Shown: piece after piece, positions 1 through 8,506 of the stretch | Position numbering within the stretch: position 1 is the first letter of the stretch | Layout of the letters: each line of letters starts with the position of its first letter | Notes under the pieces: model-generated | What the model was told of the DNA's origin: nothing | The model's input: only the letters and a program-made list of their open reading frames with translations | The model's database searches: none | NCBI RefSeq assembly: GCF_000153925.1 | Contig: NZ_DS264367.1 | Coordinates: 36,622-100,621 of the forward strand | DNA length: 64,000 bases | Reading direction: 5' to 3' | From: [Ruminococcus] torques ATCC 27756 | Lineage (GTDB): Bacteria > Bacillota > Clostridia > Lachnospirales > Lachnospiraceae | Position numbers and translations under genes: made by a program

Positions 1-358
1 CAATTTCGTTGATAACCGGAAGAAGACTGTAAACGATATGACCTGTACCACACATAAATGTAAAGATATATGCTACAACCGGAGCCAGTACCGTAATCAT
101 TTTCGGGTTCTTTCTCAGGATTTTCTCCGCTATGCGGACGAGGTAATCCAAACCTCCGCAAGCCTGCATTGTTGCCGCCGCACAAATAACTGCTATCATG
201 ATCAAAATTACTGTGATCGGCGGATCAGAAGGAGTAACATGGAGAATAAATGTCATAATAAACATTCCGATTCCTCCTGCCATCGCAAGGAACGTACCTC
301 CCACACGAACTCCGATAAAAATGATCGCCAAAACGATAATCAATTCTATCCAAAACAT
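1..358 (-). CDS. Dcu-type C4-dicarboxylate/amino-acid transporter (partial, N-terminal part)
   Basis: Seen: reading leftwards from an ATG at 356-358 preceded by GGAGG, the frame stays open to the window edge and gives about 119 residues. The start MFWIELIIVLAIIFIGVR, the segment QACGGLDYLVRIAEKIL and the later MCGTGHIVYSLLPVI closely match the opening helices of the anaerobic DcuA/DcuB family. These are inner-membrane antiporters that exchange succinate, fumarate or aspartate. At least three hydrophobic segments are visible. The C-terminal two thirds lie outside the window. The gene has its own promoter and a palindromic operator-like site (490-532), so it may be read separately from the deglycase gene upstream. 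Inference: aspartate or a sugar-amino-acid conjugate could be the cargo, because the neighbour is a sugar-amine deglycase. Substrate cannot be read from this fragment. Confidence 0.85.
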   Translation of the reverse strand, partial: MFWIELIIVLAIIFIGVRVGGTFLAMAGGIGMFIMTFILHVTPSDPPITVILIMIAVICAAATMQACGGLDYLVRIAEKILRKNPKMITVLAPVVAYIFTFMCGTGHIVYSLLPVINEI

Positions 359-489
359 AAGCTAACCTCCTAAATCACTCTTTAGTTTACCCTCATTTTG
401 AGTTTTCCTTTTAAAGAACTATGCGCATATTCTTTAACTCTACAAACCAATCCAGTGCATTGTATTCTTTTGTATCGTTCTGTATTGTT

Positions 490-532
490 TTGTATCTGAT
501 ACAATAGTATATTTGTTTTGTTGTTTTGTCAA
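490..532 (-). promoter_or_regulatory. Promoter with overlapping palindromic operator upstream of the Dcu-type gene
   Basis: On the minus strand there is a TTGACA box (527-532) and, 15 bases on, TATACT (506-511). TACTAT at 17 bases is an alternative -10. Immediately downstream lies the perfect palindrome TTGTATCTGATACAA (490-504; 7-bp arms around one base). Further TTGTAT/TGTATT half-sites occur around 458-490. HutC-type GntR repressors bind AT-rich palindromes of this kind, and a gntR gene lies at 1944-2654, so it is the natural candidate. The binding is inferred. Confidence 0.55.
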
Positions 533-680
533 TTTATTTTTGCAACTTTGTGTATTTTATATGAATATTAATTACATTTTTGTGCATGATGCTGTATTTC
601 TATTATTTTGTATTATTTATATGTATTACCTATATTTTCCAATTTTTTTCATACCATAAGCATTACTATTCGCCCAATTT

Positions 681-712
681 AAAAGAAGCCCGCACACTGT
701 GCAGACTCCTTT
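681..712 (-). terminator. Intrinsic terminator after the deglycase gene
   Basis: On the minus strand GGAGTCTGCAC, a three-base loop and GTGCGGGCTTC form an 11-bp stem (some G-U pairs) followed by TTTT. It lies 58 bases past the deglycase stop and separates that gene from the Dcu-type gene. Confidence 0.7.
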
Positions 713-769
713 TATAAAATAAGTTATATCGCTTAATTGGTCATAAATAATTTGTTTTTATATCCGTTT

Positions 770-1780
770 TTAATACTCTACTTTCCACATATAGCGGCGT
801 GTTGCAAGCGGGTGCTCACGTTTTGTCGCAAGAGCATGGTTGTAGATCGGGTATACATTGTTAAACAAAGCATGATTAAAGTAATCGACAACAGATGCGT
901 CGATTGTTGACAGTCCCAGTTCTTTTGCGTCGAGAACTTCAATACGTTTTGCGTATTTCTTAAGGAATGTAAGAGCTCTTTCATCTAATTCTCTCGTTGT
1001 TCCTTCTGAAATCTGGATCATAAACGGGCGGTTTGCATCTGTGATCTCAAATGGACCGTGGAAATACTCTCCTGTATGAATGCTGCTTGAATCAAGCCAC
1101 TGCATTTCCATAAAAATACAGATACTTTCCATATAAGCAGCTCCGTAAGAAGCGCCGCTTCCCATTGTGTAGATTACCGAATCATTCTTATATTCTTCTG
1201 CAAAAGCTTCCGCTCTTTCTGCTACATGTTTGCGGGCATTTTTAATAATGTTGCTGATCATGCCAAGTCCTTCATAAAACTTTTCATAGTTCTCATAGCC
1301 TTCTGTCTGCGCTAACAGTTCAACAGCTACGAGCAGCGCGCACTGTGTTTTTTCTCCTGCATAATCGATGTCTCCCGCAAGGTGATCCAAACTTGCATCA
1401 AATGTATAACGAATAATGTAATCTCCGAACTCAATGATCTCAGATTCTTCAAGCCATGTAAGGATAATAACTGCGGCGCCTTTTTCTTTTCCGAGTTTTG
1501 CCGCCTGAATCGTCTCAGGTGTATTTCCTTTATGACATGCCAGACATATGATTGAGTTTTCTCCGAAATCCTTCGGTGTACTATGAACAAACTCGTTACT
1601 GTTGATCCATGCTGAACGAAGTACCTGCGCCTCTCTTTCCATAAATGTCTTTGCCGGATAAAGCGCTCCCAGAGAACCTCCGCATCCTACGAAATAAATA
1701 TTTTTTACTCCGCCTTTTTCTTTTTTGTTTTCGATAATTTCCGCAATGATTTTCTTAATATCTGTACTTACATATGACAT
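770..1780 (-). CDS. SIS-domain sugar-phosphate amine deglycase (FrlB/FraB-like)
   Basis: A 336-residue protein with two SIS (sugar isomerase) halves. Visible features are the phosphosugar loop IYFVGCGGSLGALYPA near residue 30, ACHKGNTPETIQAAK near 82, the second-half loop YTMGSGASYGAAY near 206, GEYFHGPFEI near 240 and the C-terminus RRYMWKVEY. E. coli FrlB, the fructoselysine-6-phosphate deglycase, has the same architecture and the same terminal pattern (RRYYGGLVEY). The family cleaves phosphorylated Amadori compounds to glucose 6-phosphate and a free amine or amino acid in the cytoplasm. The start is an ATG with AAGGAG ten bases upstream. No kinase gene is visible in the window. A divergent GntR regulator lies upstream and a Dcu-type transporter downstream. 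FraB (fructose-asparagine), FrlB (fructoselysine) and GfrF (glucoselysine) cannot be separated by eye. Confidence 0.8.
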   Translation of the reverse strand: MSYVSTDIKKIIAEIIENKKEKGGVKNIYFVGCGGSLGALYPAKTFMEREAQVLRSAWINSNEFVHSTPKDFGENSIICLACHKGNTPETIQAAKLGKEKGAAVIILTWLEESEIIEFGDYIIRYTFDASLDHLAGDIDYAGEKTQCALLVAVELLAQTEGYENYEKFYEGLGMISNIIKNARKHVAERAEAFAEEYKNDSVIYTMGSGASYGAAYMESICIFMEMQWLDSSSIHTGEYFHGPFEITDANRPFMIQISEGTTRELDERALTFLKKYAKRIEVLDAKELGLSTIDASVVDYFNHALFNNVYPIYNHALATKREHPLATRRYMWKVEY

Positions 1781-1943
1781 TGTATTACATCTCCTTCTTG
1801 TTGTGTATTTCTTTGTTTCTAACCAGAGTGTAATACAATATAATACTTATTGTCAATATATAATTTATTTTCTATTTATTATATACATTTTTATGCAAAT
1901 GTATTATAATGTGAACAGTAATACTTTATACGGGAGGTTGTTT
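1781..1943. promoter_or_regulatory. Divergent control region between the deglycase and gntR genes
   Basis: 163 bases of very AT-rich DNA separate two divergent genes. Towards gntR there is TATAAT at 1905-1910. Towards the deglycase, TTGACA (minus strand, about 1850-1855) is followed by AT-rich candidate -10 sequences. Several TGTATTA/TAATACA half-sites (for example around 1831-1847 and 1899-1925) resemble those upstream of the Dcu-type gene. This fits joint control by the GntR protein. The exact operator is not fixed. Confidence 0.5.
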
Positions 1944-2654
1944 ATGGAATTAAATAATACGATTGCAACGCCACTATACAAACAATTAGAAGAAAAGCTT
2001 CAGCATGAGATCGAGACAGGCGAACGCCCTGCCGGAAGCCGCCTCCCCACAGAAAACGAACTAAGCGAAACTTACCATGTAAGCAGAGTTACTGTTCGGA
2101 AAGCGCTTGCCGGATTATCCGAATTAGGATATCTCGACCGCAAATCAGGAAAAGGAACTTTTGTCGCAGAAAAGAAGCTCCACCGCAGTATAACGGAAGT
2201 CATCAGCTTTACTGATATGTGCCGTATGATGAACGCCACTGCCGGAGCAAAAACGATCAAAATCGCATTAGAAGAGCCTTCCGAACGTGAAATAAAAGAA
2301 ATGTCTTTAAAACCCGGAGAGAAAATACTTGTATTGGAAAGAATCAGATATATGGATGATGAGCCGGTAATTATCGAACTCAACAAATTTCCCGAATCAT
2401 TTTCCTTCCTGTTCGGCGAAGACTTAAACGATACTTCTTTGTTTGAAGTTCTGAAAAAACATAATATTATTTTAGATCACTCACGAAAAACTTTAGATAT
2501 CATCTTCGCTTCTCCTCAGGAAGCAAAGGCGCTTAATATTAATAAAGGTTATCCGCTTCTTCGGATCAAAAGCACGATCCACGATGTTGAGAACACGATT
2601 ACAAACTTATGTCAGCAGTTATGTATCGGTGATAAATTTACTTTTATTGTCTGA
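1944..2654 (+). CDS. GntR family transcriptional regulator (HutC/UTRA subfamily)
   Basis: 236 residues from the ATG at 1944, which has GGGAGG upstream. The open frame extends further 5' but that part is low-complexity, and the GntR domain starts right after this ATG. Residues about 8-75 form the winged helix-turn-helix (TPLYKQLEEKLQHEI, then SRLPTENELSETYHVSRVTV and YLDRKSGKGTFV). Residues about 95-232 form the UTRA ligand-binding fold (EKILVLERIRYMDDEPVIIE, LDIIFASPQEAKAL, ending QQLCIGDKFTFIV). HutC-type members sense phosphorylated sugars or related metabolites and usually repress adjacent catabolic genes. Placement suggests control of the divergent deglycase and, through the palindrome at 490-504, of the Dcu-type gene. 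Ligand unknown. Confidence 0.9.
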   Translation: MELNNTIATPLYKQLEEKLQHEIETGERPAGSRLPTENELSETYHVSRVTVRKALAGLSELGYLDRKSGKGTFVAEKKLHRSITEVISFTDMCRMMNATAGAKTIKIALEEPSEREIKEMSLKPGEKILVLERIRYMDDEPVIIELNKFPESFSFLFGEDLNDTSLFEVLKKHNIILDHSRKTLDIIFASPQEAKALNINKGYPLLRIKSTIHDVENTITNLCQQLCIGDKFTFIV

Positions 2655-2676
2655 CTTTACATTTGGACATTTAATT

Positions 2677-2733
2677 ATGCTCCCCATTAAACAGTTCTTA
2701 TCATAAAAATCTGTTTGATGAGGAGCATTTTTT
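2677..2733 (+). terminator. Intrinsic terminator after gntR
   Basis: ATGCTCC/GGAGCAT and ATTAAACAG/CTGTTTGAT pair around a loop and are followed by TTTTTT. The stem starts 23 bases after the gntR stop. It could also act on the convergent acetyltransferase transcript. Confidence 0.75.
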
Positions 2734-2812
2734 AACTTATGTCTGATTTCTATTTACACTTTACACTTGGACTTCCGCATTTGTACACTATGCTTACACT
2801 CTATGACTGTAC

Positions 2813-3403
2813 TTACGTTCTGTCCCAACATTTCTTTTTATCTTCTTCCGTAATCGGACGGATCACCTTACATGGATTTCCTACAGCCACGCTGTCCGAA
2901 GGAATATCTTTCACGACTACGCTTCCTGCGCCGATCACTACGTTGCTTCCTATCGTTACTCCGGGCATCACCTGTACACCTGCGCCAAACCATACGTTAT
3001 TTCCTACTTTAATTGGATATGCATATTCCAGACCCCGATTCCTCCTCTCGAAATCAATCGGATGTCCCGATGTATGGAATCCGCAATTCGGAGCAACGAA
3101 CACATTATCCCCGAAAGAAACTCCGCCTGCATCAAGCACAACCAATCCGTGATTTGCATAAAAGTTTTCACCTGCCGATATACAATATCCGTAATCGCAC
3201 CAAAAGTCAGGTTCAATGTGAATTTTTTCTCCCGTTTTTCCCAGGATCTTTTTTATTAACCGACTTCTTTTTTCCGTCTCTTTTATCGGCAGATGATTAT
3301 ATTCCTGACATAACGCCTTACACTCTATTCTTTCCCTTTCCAATTCAGAGTCATAATTTGCATCATATAGTTTTTGAGACTGCATTTTTTCTTTTTCCGT
3401 CAT
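2813..3403 (-). CDS. Sugar O-acetyltransferase (maltose/galactoside acetyltransferase family)
   Basis: 196 residues, the usual length for Maa/LacA proteins. The N-terminal cap begins MTEKEKMQSQKLYDANYD, the maltose acetyltransferase signature. From about residue 60 a left-handed beta-helix follows, made of hexapeptide turns (GKTGEKIHIEPDFWCDYGY, VWFGAGVQVMPGVTIGSN, VVIGAGSVVVKDIPSDSVA). FHTSGHPID near residue 110 contains the catalytic histidine region, and GNPCKVIRPI is the typical end. The family moves an acetyl group from acetyl-CoA to sugar hydroxyls in the cytoplasm, generally seen as detoxification of non-metabolised sugars. The gene stands alone, convergent with gntR. Confidence 0.9.
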   Translation of the reverse strand: MTEKEKMQSQKLYDANYDSELERERIECKALCQEYNHLPIKETEKRSRLIKKILGKTGEKIHIEPDFWCDYGYCISAGENFYANHGLVVLDAGGVSFGDNVFVAPNCGFHTSGHPIDFERRNRGLEYAYPIKVGNNVWFGAGVQVMPGVTIGSNVVIGAGSVVVKDIPSDSVAVGNPCKVIRPITEEDKKKCWDRT

Positions 3404-3496
3404 TACCTTCTTCTCCTTCCCATCGCTGTAAAAATTATAGCTGTTTTTATATTCGATGTCTATCGCCCCTGTGAAAAATAGGGTGAATATTTTTCT

Positions 3497-3643
3497 CTAT
3501 ATCTCCTCTATGTAAATATTGATCGCAAGATGTATAAACGTATGATATTCCCGCAGATCGACGCCGGTAATCTCTTCAATTTTATTGATTCGATATAAAA
3601 ACGAATTACGATGGATATGCAGTTATTTAATGGCCTTTCATTT
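3497..3643 (-). pseudogene. C-terminal remnant of a PucR/CdaR-type regulator
   Basis: Read on the minus strand and ending at TAG (3497-3499), the frame gives LHIHRNSFLYRINKIEEITG, then VDLREYHTFIHLAINIYIEEI. This is the HTH_30 DNA-binding tail of PucR/CdaR/SdaR regulators, whose consensus is close to HRNTLLYRLKRIEEITGLDL. Directly before the leucine is an in-frame TAA where the family has a sense codon, and everything upstream is replaced by the ABC-F gene. About 40 codons survive. No function is expected. It marks a deletion or insertion breakpoint near 3640. Confidence 0.75.
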
Positions 3644-5104
3644 TCACAATGTAATCACTTTAGCATCAATCTCCTTTTGAAAAGTAACATCATGCTCCAC
3701 GAGAAGCATTGCAGGAGAAAACTGCCTGATCAGCTGCTCGATCTGGATTCTTGAATACACATCGATATAGTTTAACGGTTCATCCCATACATATAAATGC
3801 GCCGGTTCACAAAGACTTTTGGCAATCAATACTTTCTTCTTCTGCCCTGCCGAAAAATCTTTCATATCCTTTTCAAACTGCACACGTTCAAAATCCATTT
3901 TCCTCAATATCGCTTTAAACAGACTTTCATCTATTTTATGAACCTTAGCAAACTCGGTCAATGTTCCTTTTAAATGTGACGTATCCTGCGGAACATAAGA
4001 AATGACAAGTCCTGATCCACTCGTAACAGTTCCGGTATGTTCGATCGGATATTTTAAAAGCAATTTCAATAAACTGCTTTTTCCGCTTCCGTTTTTTCCT
4101 TGAATAAGAATACGCTCACCCCGGCATATCTGAAATGTAACCGCATCACACACTTGATTTCCTTCATAAATAACCGCTACATCAGAAAAAGATACCAGTT
4201 TTTCACTATGATACATAAGCGGAGTTATTTTCAACATTTCTGCATATTCTGCATTATTAAGCAGTTTTGATTTTTCTTCGGCTGCTCTTTCTTTTCTTGC
4301 CTCGGCATTTTTAGATCTTTTCATCATCTTTGCCGCTTTATGCCCTACATACCCTTTATCCGCCGCGCCTCTCTTTGACGACTCCACCTTATCAGACCAT
4401 ACTTTTGCCTGCCTTGCAGATTCTTTCATCCGACGAATATCTTTCTTCAAACTTTCATTTCTGTTTATCTCAAAATTCTGCCTCTTCTTAAAGTTCTCCA
4501 TCCAAGAAGAAAAATTTCCGCTTTGTATTTCTATATTTGATCTGTTTAATGACAAAATGTGATCCACACACTCGTCCAGAAGATAACGGTCATGTGAAAC
4601 AAGGATAAATCCCCTTTTCCTTTTCAGATAATCTGCCATCTGTCTGCGCCCTTCCACATCTAAATGATTTGTAGGTTCATCGATCAACAGAAAATGCTCT
4701 TCTTTTAAAAAGAGCGCCGCAAGAAGCGCCTTCGTCTGCTCCCCGTTTGACATTGTTTCAAACGGCCTCCATAACACTTCAGACTCTATTCCAAGGTAGG
4801 ACAGTTCTCTTATTAATTCCCATTGCCGGGCATTCGGACATACTTGACGCAAAATATCTTCTGTCATCTGCGTTTTATCCGAAACAGGAAATGGAAAATA
4901 ATCAAACGTAACAGCGCCTGTTATTTTTCCTCTATACTCATACTCTCCAAGAAGAAGTTTCAGCAAAGTTGTTTTTCCTCTTCCGTTTCTTCCTACAAGT
5001 CCGAGTTTCCATTCTGTATCAATCTGAAAACTCACATTTTCAAAAACAGGATCAAAACTTGAAGGATATGAAAACGTAATATTTTCAACACGGATCATCG
5101 ACAT
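3644..5104 (-). CDS. ABC-F ribosome-protection ATPase, Lsa-type
   Basis: 486 residues from an ATG with GGAGGAGGAA upstream. The longer open frame reaches back into the leader hairpin and is not the start. There are two ABC cassettes and no membrane segments. The first has Walker A GLVGRNGRGKTTLLKLLL, signature MSNGEQTKALLAAL and Walker B FLLIDEPTNHLD. The second has QGKNGSGKSSLLKLLL, FSAGQKKKVLIAKSL and YVWDEPLNYIDV. The charged linker between them (about residues 205-290) carries the interdomain arm. The motif set closely follows Lsa(A), including WKLGLVGRNGRGKTTLL, WRPF and KPAML/SPAML-EHD near the end. Lsa proteins bind the ribosome and relieve lincosamide, streptogramin A and pleuromutilin inhibition. 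Expression is probably controlled by the attenuator-like leader at 5205-5469. The spectrum cannot be told from sequence alone. Confidence 0.85.
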   Translation of the reverse strand: MSMIRVENITFSYPSSFDPVFENVSFQIDTEWKLGLVGRNGRGKTTLLKLLLGEYEYRGKITGAVTFDYFPFPVSDKTQMTEDILRQVCPNARQWELIRELSYLGIESEVLWRPFETMSNGEQTKALLAALFLKEEHFLLIDEPTNHLDVEGRRQMADYLKRKRGFILVSHDRYLLDECVDHILSLNRSNIEIQSGNFSSWMENFKKRQNFEINRNESLKKDIRRMKESARQAKVWSDKVESSKRGAADKGYVGHKAAKMMKRSKNAEARKERAAEEKSKLLNNAEYAEMLKITPLMYHSEKLVSFSDVAVIYEGNQVCDAVTFQICRGERILIQGKNGSGKSSLLKLLLKYPIEHTGTVTSGSGLVISYVPQDTSHLKGTLTEFAKVHKIDESLFKAILRKMDFERVQFEKDMKDFSAGQKKKVLIAKSLCEPAHLYVWDEPLNYIDVYSRIQIEQLIRQFSPAMLLVEHDVTFQKEIDAKVITL

Positions 5105-5204
5105 AATAAATTCCTCCTCCGTTTTACAATCTATCTGCCGCACAGAATCACCGGAAGCGGCCGGCAAGATCCCGGACAGGTCCGGACTTTGTCTTGTCGA
5201 CATC

Positions 5205-5236
5205 AAAAAGGCTTTTTTGCATACGCAAAAAAGCCT
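5205..5236 (-). terminator. Attenuator-like terminator in the ABC-F leader
   Basis: AGGCTTTTTTGC, loop GTAT and GCAAAAAAGCCT form a perfect 12-bp hairpin followed by TTTTT, about 100 bases before the ABC-F start codon and inside its 5' leader. A second hairpin, ATTGACG/CGTCAAT (5258-5280), lies just upstream. Antibiotic-resistance ABC-F genes are commonly controlled by ribosome-stalling attenuation. Here that role is inferred from layout. Confidence 0.75.
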
Positions 5237-5382
5237 CTCATCACCATGTTCAGATACATTGACGCAAAATATCCGTCAATTCATATAACAAATACGGTGG
5301 AAGATAATCTAATTTAAGCGTACACAAAAGGAGCTGACTCTTGCAGCAACCAATCACAATTTTGCGTTTTACTTAAAATAAA

Positions 5383-5397
5383 TTATCTGTTAATCAT
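5383..5397 (-). CDS. Putative leader peptide of the ABC-F gene
   Basis: On the minus strand AAGGTGGG is followed five bases later by ATG ATT AAC AGA TAA, a four-codon ORF (MINR). It lies about 45 bases downstream of the predicted promoter and about 150 bases upstream of the terminator hairpin. Very short upstream ORFs on which drug-bound ribosomes stall are known for ABC-F and Erm genes. The good ribosome binding site is the only direct support. Confidence 0.4.
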   Translation of the reverse strand: MINR

Positions 5398-5440
5398 TTT
5401 CCCACCTTACGCAATAGCGCCCTCTCTGTTTATTAACTAG

Positions 5441-5469
5441 AGTTTAAACACAATCATTTACTTTGTCAA
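5441..5469 (-). promoter_or_regulatory. Promoter of the ABC-F gene
   Basis: TTGACA (5464-5469), 17-base spacer, TAAACT (5441-5446) on the minus strand. It predicts a leader of roughly 330 bases containing the short ORF and the terminator hairpin. Confidence 0.65.
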
Positions 5470-5481
5470 GTCACAGATCAC

Positions 5482-5559
5482 TCAAAGCGCAGACCACTGC
5501 CGAATAAAAATACTTGTCGGGCCATCCGCACCGCCGATAATCGATACTGCCTGTTCTGT
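5482..5559 (-). pseudogene. Possible remnant containing a GGADGPTSIF motif
   Basis: One minus-strand frame reads AVSIIGGADGPTSIFIRQWS and stops at 5482. A GGADGPTSIF stretch is typical of the sodium-pump decarboxylase beta subunit and some small Clostridia proteins. Upstream the frame closes at once. If real, it is another short piece of broken gene between the ABC-F promoter and the truncated ATPase. Confidence 0.3.
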
Positions 5560-5571
5560 ACAGTATTTCGA

Positions 5572-6186
5572 CTAAAACTCCAAACTATCTGCGTTCAAAA
5601 GGAAATACTTCATTCCCATAATGACAAACCCTTCATCATTTCGCCAAGGCTTCTTGCTGCCATTTACAATGACAATTTTCTTGAAAGGGTCTGGAATATT
5701 ACGCAGAGAATTGAACTCTTGCATTTGCTTTTCTTCGGAAGTCATGTCGTATGCAACTTGGATGTAATATCTCTGGTTTCCCTGATTTACCACAAAATTA
5801 ACCTCCAACTGCTTACGGACACGCCTACCCGATTTATCCTTATCGAATACCTCCACGACACCCACATCAACATTGTAACCACGGATCAACAGCTCGTTAT
5901 AAACAATGTTTTCCATAATATGAGTAGACTCCTGCTGTCTGAAATTCAAACGAGCATTTCTCAGCCCCAGATCAGCAAAGTAGTATTTCAGATTTGCACC
6001 GATATACTTTCTACCCTTAATATCGTATCGACTTGCCTTGGAAATCAAAAAGGCATCTGCTAAATAGTCGATATGATTAGAGATTGTTTTATTGGAATAA
6101 ATCATCTGGCGCTCACCGGCAAAGGTATTAGCAATCTTTGAGGGATTCATCGGTGCTCCGATTGCAGATGCAAGCACAATGTGCAT
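5572..6186 (-). pseudogene. 5'-truncated DUF4143 AAA ATPase (second copy)
   Basis: The 204-residue open frame aligns almost residue for residue with the C-terminal half of the intact ATPase at 13504-14757, from LASAIGAP to the terminal SLEF/SLEY. It lacks the whole N-terminal AAA domain (no Walker A or B). What remains is the DUF4143 region with NKTISNHIDYLADAFLISKA and the nuclease-like C-terminal part. Similarity begins around 6177; before it lies unrelated sequence with no good ribosome binding site. The copies differ by scattered substitutions, so this is an old paralogue and not a fresh duplication. A short C-terminal protein might still be made, but it would have no ATPase. Confidence 0.8.
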
Positions 6187-6250
6187 TCACACATTTTTAT
6201 GTAATGCAATTAAATAATCTCACAAACTCCAGCCAGTACAGGTCTGACAA

Positions 6251-6334
6251 TCAATGGATCGCAAGCCCTGCCTGTGTATAATGACATTTCTCGCGAAGCG
6301 CCTTAATCACTGCTCCTGTAACATGTTGACTCAT
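6251..6334 (-). pseudogene. N-terminal remnant of an XRE-family regulator
   Basis: On the minus strand GGAGGT precedes ATG, and the frame reads MSQHVTGAVIKALREKCHYT followed by QAGLAIH and a stop. This is the first 27 residues of the Firmicutes XRE helix-turn-helix type (consensus near VTGAVIKELREKNxxTQxxLA), cut inside the helix-turn-helix. The rest of the gene is absent. Ribosome binding site and start are intact, so a useless peptide may be made. With the truncated ATPase downstream it marks a deletion. Confidence 0.65.
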
Positions 6335-6504
6335 CTATTCGTACCTCCTATAGTCACATCATACGCCACAGGAAAATTTTTTCTACTTACGAAAAGTAGA
6401 ATAATTTTTACGGTTACTAATGTGTAAATCATCCCCGGTACAGACTAAATCTTATACTCCCGGTAATGTTCCCATTGCCAAATCTGCATCTTTATTTTCC
6501 GATC

Positions 6505-7986
<1,482 letters not shown>

Positions 7987-8022
7987 CTAAATCTCCTTTT
8001 CTTCTTGTTTTATTTTTATTTC

Positions 8023-8505
8023 CTATACAGAATAGGATGCAACTATTGTTTTCCCCTGATCTGCATAGCCTTCTTTTTTTACAGCTATCTTTTTATCGGC
8101 TGAAGGGAACAGTATCATAGTTGTCAGATCTATCCCCTTATTCTTCATGTCATAAGAATCCACTCTTATGATCCGCTCTCCGACATGAACTTTCTGCCCT
8201 TGCTTTACAAAACTCCGAAATCCTTTTCCTTTTAATTTCACAGTATCAATTCCTATATGAATTAAAATGTCCATTCCGTCTTCACTTGTAACGGCAAAAG
8301 CATGAAGCGTCGGATACAACATAGACACTGTTCCATCACAGGGAGATACGATATAATCATCTGACGGAACAATCGCTACACCGTCTCCCATCATTTTTTT
8401 CGCAAACGCTTCGTCTTTTACTTTTTCAATGGGGATAATCTGTCCACTGACAACGGCTGCAATATTTCCTGGTGAAACAGATTTTCTTTTTCCAAATCCT
8501 AACAT
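8023..8505 (-). CDS. PTS EIIA, glucose (Crr) type
   Basis: 160 residues from the ATG at 8503-8505, one base after the EIIBC stop. The open frame upstream overlaps EIIBC and is not used. The fold is clear: SGQIIPIEKVKDEAFAKKMM, VAIVPSDDYIVSPCDGTVS, DILIHIGIDTVKLKGKGF with the phosphorylated histidine in LIHIGIDTV (near residue 90), and GIDLTTMILFPSADKK. It takes phosphate from HPr and gives it to the EIIB domain of the neighbouring permease. In BglF-like permeases this domain is fused to EIIBC. Here it is a separate protein, translationally coupled to its partner. Confidence 0.92.
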   Translation of the reverse strand: MLGFGKRKSVSPGNIAAVVSGQIIPIEKVKDEAFAKKMMGDGVAIVPSDDYIVSPCDGTVSMLYPTLHAFAVTSEDGMDILIHIGIDTVKLKGKGFRSFVKQGQKVHVGERIIRVDSYDMKNKGIDLTTMILFPSADKKIAVKKEGYADQGKTIVASYSV

Positions 8506-8506
8506 A

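Noticed and set aside
1725..1943. N-terminal extension of the GntR protein
   Set aside because: It runs through the divergent promoter region and is hydrophobic low-complexity sequence; the ATG at 1944 has a good ribosome binding site and starts the domain.
2813..3474. Several long open frames opposite the acetyltransferase (for example 3013-3474 plus strand)
   Set aside because: They are shadows of a clear hexapeptide acetyltransferase and have no family features or ribosome binding sites.
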